From Fuerstiella sp. (GTDB lineage Bacteria; Planctomycetota; Planctomycetia; Planctomycetales; Planctomycetaceae), in NCBI GenBank assembly GCA_029245955.1, contig JAQWOH010000023.1:17707-81706 (forward strand): a stretch of 64,000 bases of DNA, read 5' to 3'. The translations under genes were made by a program, and so were the position numbers. This document shows positions 9,493 through 18,124 of this stretch, one piece after another; the first letter of the stretch is position 1, and every line of letters starts with the position of its first letter. Below the pieces are notes generated by a model that was not told where the DNA came from, did no database searches, and was given only the letters and a program-made list of their open reading frames with translations.

Positions 9493-10464
9493 ATGGTCAG
9501 AAACATTGACCGCAGAGAGTTTGCCAAGCGGACGTCAGCAGTTGCCGGGGCTTTGCTGGCAGGCCCGCTGTCGGGTGGAGGGGCGTTAACCGGCCAGGTT
9601 TCTGAGGAGACCGACAACCGGCTTGTGCTGCTGGGCCTGAATGCGCTGGCTCGTGCCCACGAGCTGAATTATTTTGCAGACGGACATCGTGGCGCCAGCT
9701 TCGTGGCTGCCCATCTGATGTGTGTTGACAACGACCTGGATGCCGCGGCGACCTCGCGCATTGAGGATCTGTTTGAAATTAACTGGGCGTCTTCGGCACT
9801 GTGCAAACCCTTTCCGGATGAACAGCCGGAACCCGCCGCAGTCGCAAGGATTGGCGATGCCCTGATGGAGGGAGGAGAAGTGCTGCTTCAGGTGGGCCAC
9901 AACGCGATTTTCGCAATGCTGGCGATCAAGGCGTTCCGTATGCTGCCCGGCGCGGCAACGCCCCGACGGATTGACGGTGTGTGCAAACTGATTCGGTCGT
10001 TCACGCCGTGGCGTGACGTTGCACCTGACGAGGACGTGAATCCTCCTCCGTTCATTGATCAGGTGGCTGCGTCAAGATATATCCTGCATGAGGCCAGTGA
10101 TGCGGTAGACAGGTTTGTCGGTTTTGGTCAGGGCTTCGCCGGACACATGCTGACATTTGGGCAGTCGCTGGTCGAGCTGGCAGCGATGGGTGATGAGCAA
10201 TGGGCCAACGGTTGTCGCACGGCTTTTCGTAAATATGTAACCGTTACGCGCCGCGGACCACAGCAGGGTGACAGGCGCATTGCGGATCATCAGCCCAGCA
10301 AACTGCGGCCCACTGACGCTGCGTACTGGCAGCGGCGAGGGGATCGTGCGGTGGGACTTGGCCATGTCTTCAAGTATCCGTACAGCTATTACGATCTGCT
10401 GGAACGCGCCAATGACCCTTCGCTGGAACAAGAGTGGGACGCCAAAGCTTATCACGTTTTTTAA
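9493..10464 (+). CDS. Tat-exported protein of unknown function
   Basis: I chose the ATG at 9493 (323 residues) over an upstream start at 9463 because AGGAG sits 7-11 nt before it and the protein then begins with a twin-arginine signal (DRREFAKR followed by an Ala/Gly-rich hydrophobic stretch). The mature part is helical and His-rich (ARAHELNYF, GHRGASF, QVGHNAIF). I recognise no domain. Several conserved-looking His and Asp residues together with Tat export would suit a metal- or cofactor-binding periplasmic protein, but that is speculation. It is a single gene, facing a minus-strand gene downstream. Confidence 0.75.
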   Translation: MVRNIDRREFAKRTSAVAGALLAGPLSGGGALTGQVSEETDNRLVLLGLNALARAHELNYFADGHRGASFVAAHLMCVDNDLDAAATSRIEDLFEINWASSALCKPFPDEQPEPAAVARIGDALMEGGEVLLQVGHNAIFAMLAIKAFRMLPGAATPRRIDGVCKLIRSFTPWRDVAPDEDVNPPPFIDQVAASRYILHEASDAVDRFVGFGQGFAGHMLTFGQSLVELAAMGDEQWANGCRTAFRKYVTVTRRGPQQGDRRIADHQPSKLRPTDAAYWQRRGDRAVGLGHVFKYPYSYYDLLERANDPSLEQEWDAKAYHVF

Positions 10465-10737
10465 GTTCCGGTGTTGCCGCTTACAACGCCCCGTCGGTTA
10501 ACGAGCCCCGCCTGCTTGGGCAGCACTTTCGGCCACCACCGGCCGATGTTCCGGAATTGCCCGCAACAGAAGACGGGGCTCGGACGACCGAAGACACCTG
10601 TCCCTGATGTTCCGCAGCATCAACGTCGCATGAAAGTTTTGCAGGAGAACCGGCGGCTCTCGAGCGACAGGGCAATACGCGACACGCGATCGAACAGGCT
10701 CGAACGAAACTCCGGGAAAAACCGGGCGTCAGGAATT

Positions 10738-11937
10738 TCACCCGGTGATGACCAGCGTGTCGATGCACAGCACGCGATCGGTATTCACGGGATCAACCAG
10801 AATACGAACAGGCTCTCCGCTTTCCTCGCAGTCTTTTGCCTGTTCTATGCCGGAATAGATGTTGGTCCGTGTCTTGTGCGTCTGGCCTGCCATTTCGTAC
10901 GTCAGATGCAGATGATACCGCCTCTGTCCGTTGATCTCAGTGCTGGTTCGCTTGACGGCAGTAACCTGACCGTGCGTTAGTTCTCCTTCGCAGACGAGAC
11001 GATGCTTGCGGCGACTGCTTCGAATGGAAAGAAACAAAGTTAACCCCCCGGCCAGCAGAAACACGGCGCCCACCGGAATACCGAAATAACGATCGTTTCC
11101 GGTCAAGGCCAGGGCGACCACGATAGGCACCGCGATCGCGACGAACAGTAATGCGATTCCCAGCGCGATCAGCGGTCTGGCGTCACCGACGTACTGACGA
11201 CGAAGACCTGTGGGAATGGATTGTCTGGGCTTTGGCTGCGCCAGAAACTGATCGATTTCAGCGCCCGTCAATGCGATTCGATTCAGTGCCCTGCGCAGAA
11301 TGCTGCCTGTAATTCCTCCCATGCGTTCGGCGGCAGCCATTGCATCTTCGACTTGCGTTGAACGACGGATTTGCGGTTGTTCGTCAAGACGTATTTCCCC
11401 TTTTCGAAACAGCATCAGCGTTTCAAATGATTGTGTGACGAACTCCGACTGATCGTCCGACTTGCGGACCTCGCCCTTCTTAAACACCACAATTCGACCG
11501 CGGTTTCCACGAACGCTCCATCCTGGATGTTCTGCGAGGTGGGTTCGAATTTCCGGAGTGAACAGAGCTCTCACCGCTTCTTCATTCCAGCCCAGCAGGT
11601 GATACTCTCTTGAGAAGCCCGGTGAATCTTCAAAATTGATGTCCGGCATGTGGCCAACGGCCGAAATGAGCATTCCGGCGATTCCCCTGCTGTGAGGCCA
11701 CAGAGCGAAGTGTGGGATTCGAAGGTTTTCGTCCTCCAGCACAACGCCCGTCTGCTGTACCCGCGTGGGGCCGTGGTTGGAAGAATTGCTCGATCGCAAA
11801 TAGCTCATCTCGACAACAGACAGTCTGACGCCATCCCGCACCTGGCTTTCGACCTGGTTGATGGATACGTCTTCTGAAAGCAACTCCGAAATCGCATCTG
11901 TCAGATTGTCAGTCTGATCACTCGGTCTCATGCTCAT
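10738..11937 (-). CDS. DUF3592-like membrane protein
   Basis: 399 residues. The first ~250 look soluble, with no signal peptide, and include segments such as HFALWPHSRGIAGMLISAVG and a Leu/Arg-rich helical part. Two transmembrane helices follow at about 258-280 and 288-308, then a cytoplasmic or periplasmic beta domain beginning CEGELTHGQVTAVKRT and including LTYEMAGQTHKTRTNIYSG, the DUF3592 pattern of two helices plus a small beta domain. It seems monocistronic. The function of DUF3592 is unknown. The N-terminal half is not recognised and may be a fused sensor or partner domain. No strong Shine-Dalgarno is visible at the chosen start. Confidence 0.75.
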   Translation of the reverse strand: MSMRPSDQTDNLTDAISELLSEDVSINQVESQVRDGVRLSVVEMSYLRSSNSSNHGPTRVQQTGVVLEDENLRIPHFALWPHSRGIAGMLISAVGHMPDINFEDSPGFSREYHLLGWNEEAVRALFTPEIRTHLAEHPGWSVRGNRGRIVVFKKGEVRKSDDQSEFVTQSFETLMLFRKGEIRLDEQPQIRRSTQVEDAMAAAERMGGITGSILRRALNRIALTGAEIDQFLAQPKPRQSIPTGLRRQYVGDARPLIALGIALLFVAIAVPIVVALALTGNDRYFGIPVGAVFLLAGGLTLFLSIRSSRRKHRLVCEGELTHGQVTAVKRTSTEINGQRRYHLHLTYEMAGQTHKTRTNIYSGIEQAKDCEESGEPVRILVDPVNTDRVLCIDTLVITG

Positions 11938-12231
11938 CGTTCAGGAATGCTTTCTGCTGAAACGGGCTGTGTGTGACACATGTCTTCAGTCTCATGGGTG
12001 CCAAACAGATTCTCAATGGTCACGGCGTTTTGAGAACCAGCCTACGATAACAGATATCAACGGGTAGCGGCCCGCCGACGAAGCATGGAACCAGCGCTGA
12101 CGAGCTGCTCGTTCGCAGTGCCGGCTGCCGGTTCCCGTCAGATGTTGCGTTTCCAACGGTGACGCCTGTCTGTCTGTTGCGACACGCAGAGTCGCTGGGT
12201 ACACGTTCCACACGGAATTTCCACTCGATCC

Positions 12232-13329
12232 TTATTCCGGCTGTTGCCTGGCTTCCCTGAGTAGTTTCGCAATTTGGGGACGCTGCTGCCGGACGGCCTC
12301 TAAGTCTAGTTCGATGCCGACAGCATTGCTAATTCCTGTATACGTGTCCGCTAATTCGTCATTCCAGTCCCGGGACACGACATCAAGCGGTGTCTCACTG
12401 CGACCGTTCTGATTCAGAGCAGGGGCGACTTTTCCCGGAAGCAACTTGACGATTTCCGTTCGGCAAAGAAATGCGGCAACGTGCAGCGGAGTATTGCCGT
12501 CTCGATTGGCGGCCTTTACGTTGGCTCCCTGTTCTACCAGGAAGGCAACGATGTCCGTGTGACCCCGGAGCGCCGCACTGCTTAGCGGTGTTGGTCCGTC
12601 AGAGCGCCCAGTTTGATACGGGGGCCTGTGACAGCCCTCTTCACGCGATCAAGGTCGCTGCTGGCAACGGCCCGTGCGATGACGGACCGCAGATCGACGT
12701 GAACCTCATCAATACTGTGTTGCAGTGCGATCGCGGACTGTTCGTCAGCCGCGCCGTGAAGGATGAAATCGTTGCTGAACAGTCCGTTTTCCGCCTGAAC
12801 CTGCAGCGTGTGCATGCCGTCTTCCGGCTGCGTATCCAGTTCAATGATAACCTGCTCCTGTTCGTCCTCTTCCAGCGTGATGGCACCCTCTACTCGGCGA
12901 CCGTCAACATAGATACTGGCGTAGTCATCAAAGTTGCGGCCACTCACGACCAGCGTGTTATTACCTTCATGCAGGATGGGAAACTGCTGTCGGCCGCGTT
13001 GCTCCTGAATTGTTTCCAGCGTCCACAGGCCTGGTTGCGGTGACTCAACGTCTGCGTTTTCGCCGTGACGTCCGGTGAACGTACCCACGAATCTTCCGCC
13101 CGTGGCCAGCGAGACAAGTCGGCTTCGCCTGAACACTTCACGATCGCGAGCCCTGCTGACGTAGGCACCGCCCTCAACTTCCGGGTCGAACTGCAATTCA
13201 ACGGGCGTGGACGCTGCCTCGTCGATCAAAACGCCTTCGGCGTCCAGCACGGGCGCGTCCGATAAGACAAATTGAGACTGCGGAAACCACGGAAATAGCC
13301 AGACACGCCCAAAGCCGTTTCATCATCAT
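12232..13329 (-). pseudogene. Frameshifted secreted ankyrin-repeat protein
   Basis: Three overlapping reading frames together make one sensible protein. It starts with ATG codons at 13329-13321, giving a signal peptide (MMMKRLWACLAISVVSA). Near 13275-13282 the frame must change to continue QSQFVLSDAPVLDAEG and a beta-rich domain (LVVSGRNFDDYASIYVDG, GLFSNDFI) seen in other planctomycete secreted proteins. Near 12595-12615 it must change back to give ankyrin repeats (DGPTPLSSAALRGHTDIVAFL, then DGNTPLHVAA) down to the stop at 12232. The two shifts compensate, so start and end share one frame. Either this is a recently inactivated gene or the assembly has two indel errors. It was presumably a periplasmic protein-protein interaction factor. 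Confidence 0.7.
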
Positions 13330-13700
13330 CTCGGATTTCCTGCGATACCTGAACATGATGTTGTGATCAGCCGCAGTCTCGGCCGAACCGGCAACGGTTT
13401 CCTGTTTTCAGGTGGCACAAACGGTAAGGCTTGAACGTACGCTGCCGGGGCACTGTTCGGCTGTGGAACGTTGACATGCACCAAGCCTCTTCTTTTTTGA
13501 ACAGTTCTAAAATCTTCGTGTTCAGGGCCGGTCATTCACTTCCCGCGAAGTTTATGCTGGGCATCCTGCACGACCGCCGCGGCCATTGAACACGCACTTG
13601 AAACAGACGTTTCCCCTCAGGCCACAACCAATAAACACACAAATCCGTTTTTCCCCGTGGCATTGCGTCTCTGCGGCAGCTCTCTGTTGCGTCGTGTCAG
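13330..13700. other. Intergenic region, nothing recognised
   Basis: About 370 bp upstream of the broken ankyrin gene and before the degenerate plus-strand fragment. Short open frames on both strands have no recognisable protein character. No repeat, RNA gene or terminator was found by eye. Confidence 0.4.
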
Positions 13701-14129
13701 GGATTCAAAGCTGACAACCTGATCGTCGAAGTCACCTTTCGTTGCAGCAGTATGACCGAGCCATGGCACAACCAGTGCTCCCGTATTGCCGCGGACGACC
13801 GTCTCAAAGTTACCGGATACATCGTTTCTGCATGGCCAATCCGAACAATGATTTCATCGAAACAGGGTTCCTGCTGCAGCACATCCGCCAGACGCCGGAG
13901 CAGCAGATTATTTGAAGATATACTTCCGGATCATCAACCGATCGCCGTCAAATCGAATATCTGGCACGCCGCGATGCTGGAAATCATCAATGATGAGGTA
14001 CTGTTTCGCATGGGCGATCATGTGGCCTATGCCAGGGCAGAGCGGATTTGCGTGCCCAGGAATCTGGTCTCACTGACGATGGGAACGACCTGGCACGAAA
14101 TCAAAAGAGTTCGCATCTGGCAAGCCTGA
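13701..14129 (+). pseudogene. Degenerate C-terminal fragment of a LamG/DUF1080-like protein
   Basis: The coding sense runs GFKADNLIVEVTF to GYIVSAW in one frame, then ANPNNDFIETGFLLQHIR in the +1-shifted frame, then back at about 13910 to EDILPDHQPIAV, KSNIWHAAMLEIINDEVLF and SLTMGTTWHEIKRVRIWQA, ending at a normal stop. The first shift behaves like one missing G at about 13834, the second like one extra T at about 13912. No start codon or N-terminal domain exists upstream, so the piece is truncated as well as frameshifted. The last 60 residues resemble the end of concanavalin-like secreted domains (WHxxxLEI, H-V-A-Y-A, VRIW). The family assignment is tentative. Confidence 0.6.
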
Positions 14130-14300
14130 GTAAATCCGGCATGGGCAGCCACGAAGACCGAAGTGCTGAAGGCTCGCAGATCATTCGAGCCCGTTGTTCA
14201 CGACTACAGCAACTGAGAAAGCGGGACGTTCGTAGTCGGAGCACGAAACGGTGGTAACGAAGTTGATCTGACGGCAGGTAACAGGACCAGAAAGAACAAT

Positions 14301-15494
14301 ATGAAGAAACATACAACTGCAATTCTATTGCTGGGCATCGCTGTTTCATGCCCGGGGCTCACTGCGCAGGAACTGCCTCGTTTACACCAGGAACGGGACC
14401 CGAAGACACAGACCTATCAGGCGCAAAAGCAGTTGCGCGACCTGTCGGCCGCATATGTCAGCACTTCACCGGAAGATCTGGGCGACGGGTTGCATGTTGG
14501 TACTCTTGATCTTCCGGGAACGAACGAAGCGGTTGCGGCGCTGGTCGCAGACGACCGGGCCGGCAAGTACCAGAATCTCGACAGCCTTCTTCTGTGGAAA
14601 GACGGGAAGCTGGTCTTCGAGATGTATAACCGAGGCGGGCGTGTGGACGGTCCGCATTACGCGATGTCTGTTACAAAAACACTGACGTCCGTCACACTGG
14701 CACGAGCAATTCACCTGGGCCTGCTGAACATGGCCGATCTGGAAAAAACAGTCATCAGTTTTATGCCGGAGATTGATCGCTCAGAGATCCAGCAGGGCGT
14801 GGAGACGATCACTCTGCGAGACGCACTGTTCATGAAATCGGGATTGCGATTCAAACAAAAGAACCTTACCTGGGAGCTTGGCGAAAAGTATTCGCACCAG
14901 CAGTACTTTCAGAAACTCTTCGAAAAGACCGTCCGGGTAACGCCCGCAGCAAAGGAATATAAATACACCGGAACCGATCCCTCGATCATCATGATGATCA
15001 TCGACATCAAAGCGCAGCACTCAAAACGATATACCTCCGCTCAGGATTTCATCGCCAAAGAAGTTGCGGGCAGATTCGACGCAGTTTACAACTGGGGTAA
15101 TCAGGGTTGCGGCATCCCGAAATGCGGCGCGGGTAGCAACTTCACGTCCAGGTCGCTGTTGAAAATCGGGTCGGCAATTATTCAGGGCGGCCGCTACAAC
15201 GGAAAACAACTGCTCTCGCCCGAGTACGTCAAACTGATTATGGATACCGGCAAAGGTCCGGGCTACTTCTATTTCTTCCATAACCGCAGCAAGGGAGCCG
15301 TAGACGGAAAGATCAACTTCATCAGCGGAATTGGCGCCGGCGGTCAGTACATGGCAACCTTTCCCGAACTGAATATTGTCATGGTGGCAACAGCAGATAA
15401 TAAAAAGGGCATCGGGCTTCCGCTACAGGCTGCACTGGAACACCTTATTCCGTTATTTGAACAGAGCGATCCGGAACATTCGCCTGAGGATTAA
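14301..15494 (+). CDS. Secreted serine hydrolase, beta-lactamase class C / 6-aminohexanoate-dimer-hydrolase type
   Basis: 397 residues with a signal peptide (MKKHTT, hydrophobic core, cleavage near TAQ). The S-x-x-K nucleophile motif is SVTK at 123-126 after HYAM, followed by the usual helix. The second motif appears as YKYTGTDPSII, where the family often has Y-x-N/G. The third motif region is SGIGAGGQYMATFPELN. AAAGAA before the ATG at 14301 gives a ribosome site. Its stop is 2 nt before the symporter start, so it is the first gene of a four-gene operon with a transporter and two peptidases. That context suggests hydrolysis of amides or D-peptides outside the cell, followed by uptake. A true beta-lactamase is less likely. 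Confidence 0.9.
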   Translation: MKKHTTAILLLGIAVSCPGLTAQELPRLHQERDPKTQTYQAQKQLRDLSAAYVSTSPEDLGDGLHVGTLDLPGTNEAVAALVADDRAGKYQNLDSLLLWKDGKLVFEMYNRGGRVDGPHYAMSVTKTLTSVTLARAIHLGLLNMADLEKTVISFMPEIDRSEIQQGVETITLRDALFMKSGLRFKQKNLTWELGEKYSHQQYFQKLFEKTVRVTPAAKEYKYTGTDPSIIMMIIDIKAQHSKRYTSAQDFIAKEVAGRFDAVYNWGNQGCGIPKCGAGSNFTSRSLLKIGSAIIQGGRYNGKQLLSPEYVKLIMDTGKGPGYFYFFHNRSKGAVDGKINFISGIGAGGQYMATFPELNIVMVATADNKKGIGLPLQAALEHLIPLFEQSDPEHSPED

Positions 15495-15496
15495 GA

Positions 15497-16969
15497 ATGG
15501 TCTATCTGGCGTGTGTTATCGCATATCTGATTCTGCTGGCCGGGATTGCGCTCTGGAAGTTTCGTGAGGTTAAGGACCACAGCGACTTTGCCGTCGCAGG
15601 CCGTTCGCTTTCGCCGTGGATGATGGTGTGTACGATGCTGGCGGTATGGATCGGAACGGGATCCATCGTTGGTAATGCTGAGCAGACATATGAAACCGGC
15701 ATGGCGGCGATGCTGCTTCCGATTGGGACTCTGGCCGGCATGGCATTGCTGTCCTTAATCGCGTCCAGAGTCCGCAATGTCGAAGCGAACACGGTGCCCG
15801 AAATTATCGCACGTCGTTTTGGCCCCGTGGCTCGTAATCTGTCGCTGCTGTCGCTGGTCATCGCCTACATGGTGATCGTGAGTTATCAGTTCAACGCGGG
15901 GGGTGCCGTGCTGGAAGTGATCGTGGGTGACAAAACGATCCTGGACGCGCCCACCGCAACCATGATCGCCGCAGCCTTCATTATCAGCTATGCGGCCCTG
16001 GCCGGCCTGATGAGCCTGGCATGGATGGATCTGGTCACCGGCAGCATCATCATGCTGACCATGGTGATCGCTTTTCCGATTTACTGGTTCAAGGCAGGGG
16101 GATGGTCGGGGATTGAGGCTGGCTTTTTTGCCGACGGAAGAGCTTCACACATGAGTCTGTCGGGCGTCTACTCGCCGACGCAACTTGTCAATTATATTCT
16201 GCCCGTCTTTCTGCTGGTGCTGGGAGACGCAAATCAGTATCAACGGATCTTCGCCAGTCGCACAGCCAAAGGTGCGAAGACGGCGGTCAACATGATGATT
16301 GTCATAGCGTTTGCCGTGGAACTTCTGATTATTGCCTGCGCGTGGATCGCCAGCAGCCTGACTCCCGATCCCGAACACGGCAGGTACATCCTGATTTATG
16401 CGGCTCGCCACTACCTCGCTCTGCCGCTGGGATGCCTGTTTATGGTGACGGTCGTTGCCATCATCATTTCCACAGCAGATTCCTTTCTGCACGTGCCCGC
16501 GACCAGCATTGTGAATGATCTGTATCTCCCGTACATCAATCCTGGTGCGTCGCAGAAACGTATCGTGCGGGTTAATCGCCTGCTGGTCGTCGTCTTCGGG
16601 GTTATTGCGTACGTCGTGACATTCCTGTTTTCTGAGTCGACCGGCTTCTTCCAGAAGGCTCTGTACGCATTTACCATCTACGGGGCCTGCATCACACCTT
16701 CGCTGGTGGCTGCGCTGGTGTGGGAGCGAGCCACAAAACAGGGTGCCATCGCATCAATCTGCTGTGGGGCCGTTGTGACGCTCGCGTGGAACGAGCTTGG
16801 TTTTGTGCGCGATATCCTGCCTGCATCGTTTGCCGATCTGGACGCCGTCCTTCCCGCAATCACGTTGTCCGTTACGATGCTGGTCATAGTCAGCCTGATC
16901 ACTCGTCCATCAGACGATTGCCCCGCAACCGATTCGCAACAGCCCAGGGAGCCTGTAAATAATGCCTGA
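15497..16969 (+). CDS. Sodium/solute symporter (SSS family)
   Basis: 490 residues with about 13 hydrophobic helices spread over the whole length and almost no soluble domain, as in SSS (SLC5-type) permeases. The N-terminus (YLILLAGIALW, then FAVAGRSLSPW) and the segment GTGSIVGNAEQTYETG are typical of TM1-TM2 of this family. Substrate cannot be deduced from sequence. Between a secreted amide/peptide hydrolase and two peptidases, an amino acid, small peptide or hydrolysis product is likely. Its start is 2 nt after the hydrolase stop and its end overlaps the M24 start by 8 nt, so the genes are translationally coupled. Confidence 0.93.
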   Translation: MVYLACVIAYLILLAGIALWKFREVKDHSDFAVAGRSLSPWMMVCTMLAVWIGTGSIVGNAEQTYETGMAAMLLPIGTLAGMALLSLIASRVRNVEANTVPEIIARRFGPVARNLSLLSLVIAYMVIVSYQFNAGGAVLEVIVGDKTILDAPTATMIAAAFIISYAALAGLMSLAWMDLVTGSIIMLTMVIAFPIYWFKAGGWSGIEAGFFADGRASHMSLSGVYSPTQLVNYILPVFLLVLGDANQYQRIFASRTAKGAKTAVNMMIVIAFAVELLIIACAWIASSLTPDPEHGRYILIYAARHYLALPLGCLFMVTVVAIIISTADSFLHVPATSIVNDLYLPYINPGASQKRIVRVNRLLVVVFGVIAYVVTFLFSESTGFFQKALYAFTIYGACITPSLVAALVWERATKQGAIASICCGAVVTLAWNELGFVRDILPASFADLDAVLPAITLSVTMLVIVSLITRPSDDCPATDSQQPREPVNNA

Positions 16970-18122
16970 CCGAAAGATCGCGAAAATCTGTGCCGGAGTA
17001 CCGGCGATGAATAACACGTTGCTGTGGCGGATCCGATTTATGGTTGGTGATCCCGTGGCACTGCTTGAGTTACCGGACAGTGACGGAACACGATCCACGC
17101 TGCTGCTGCGTGATATCGAAATGCAGCGGGCCCGGAAATCTGCAAACGTGGATGAGGTGGGCTGCCCGGCGGATTTCTCACCGGAAGGGGGCTTGTCCGG
17201 AGACCGTGAGACCGCCACAGCTCAGGCGGCGGCCGAATGTCTGCGGCGTGAGGGAGTCACAGATGTTGTGGCAGACCGCACCCTGCCATTGATCTTTGCC
17301 GAGTTCCTGTCACGCGCCGGAATTACAGTCCAGTGCGATACGGAATTGTGGGTGGGCGAACGCCGCCAGAAGAACGAAGAAGAAATCGAGCATCTGCGGC
17401 AGTCCCAGAACGTGACCGAACAGGCGATGCAGTTCGCCTGCGAAATGATCGCCGGCGCAGAAGCTCGTTCCGGTGGCGTCCTTTATCACGACGGTAGTCC
17501 GTTGACATCCGAACGTGTCCGTACAGCGGTTGACCATTTTCTGATGGATCAGGGTTTCACCAATCCTTCTTCGATTGTCGCTGGTGGACCGACGGGGGCT
17601 GATTGCCACGATATCGGGTCCGGCGAACTGCTGACCGGCTTGCCCGTGATTGTCGACATTTTTCCCCGCAGTCGCAGCACTTTGTATTGGGGCGACTGCA
17701 CTCGCACGGTGGTTCACGGCGACATACCGGACGAAATCAAAGCGATGCATGCAGCGGTCCGTGAAGCGAAGGCCGCCGGTGTTGCCACGGCCGCACCCGG
17801 CGTGACGGGCGAGCAGGTCCATCGTGCCACGATTCAGGTCATCCAGGACAACGGGTTCAGTGTCGGACTTCCGGGTGACCAATCGCCGGACTCCTACTGC
17901 GCGATGACGCATGGCACGGGTCACGGAGTCGGCCTGGACGTCCACGAGCCTCCGCTGCTCGATATGAAGGGCCCGGAATTGCTGGTCGGAGATGTCCTGA
18001 CGATCGAGCCGGGGCTGTATCGTCGCGACATGGGCGGAGTGCGTGTCGAAGATATGGTTGTTGTCACAAAAGACGGTTGCACCAACCTCAATAAACTCAG
18101 TGAAGAACTCACCTGGATCTGA
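16962..18122 (+). CDS. M24 metallopeptidase (Xaa-Pro aminopeptidase-like)
   Basis: 386 residues, no signal peptide, probably cytoplasmic. The N-terminal creatinase-like domain (1-125) is followed by the pita-bread fold. All five metal ligands are visible: Asp in VIVDIFPR, Asp in WGDCTRT, His in THGTGHGVGLDVHEPP, Glu in LTIEPGLY and Glu in VRVEDMVVV. Such enzymes remove the residue before proline or act on related dipeptides. The ATG at 16962 overlaps the end of the symporter by 8 nt and the stop lies 2 nt before the DUF885 gene. In this operon it probably processes imported peptides. Confidence 0.93.
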   Translation: MPDRKIAKICAGVPAMNNTLLWRIRFMVGDPVALLELPDSDGTRSTLLLRDIEMQRARKSANVDEVGCPADFSPEGGLSGDRETATAQAAAECLRREGVTDVVADRTLPLIFAEFLSRAGITVQCDTELWVGERRQKNEEEIEHLRQSQNVTEQAMQFACEMIAGAEARSGGVLYHDGSPLTSERVRTAVDHFLMDQGFTNPSSIVAGGPTGADCHDIGSGELLTGLPVIVDIFPRSRSTLYWGDCTRTVVHGDIPDEIKAMHAAVREAKAAGVATAAPGVTGEQVHRATIQVIQDNGFSVGLPGDQSPDSYCAMTHGTGHGVGLDVHEPPLLDMKGPELLVGDVLTIEPGLYRRDMGGVRVEDMVVVTKDGCTNLNKLSEELTWI

Positions 18123-18124
18123 TC

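Noticed and set aside
12013..12213. 66-codon minus-strand ORF between the DUF3592 gene and the ankyrin pseudogene
   Set aside because: No ribosome site, no family features, and a competing frame of similar length in the same place.
17310..17945. 211-codon minus-strand open frame
   Set aside because: It is antisense to the M24 peptidase with all metal ligands visible on the plus strand.
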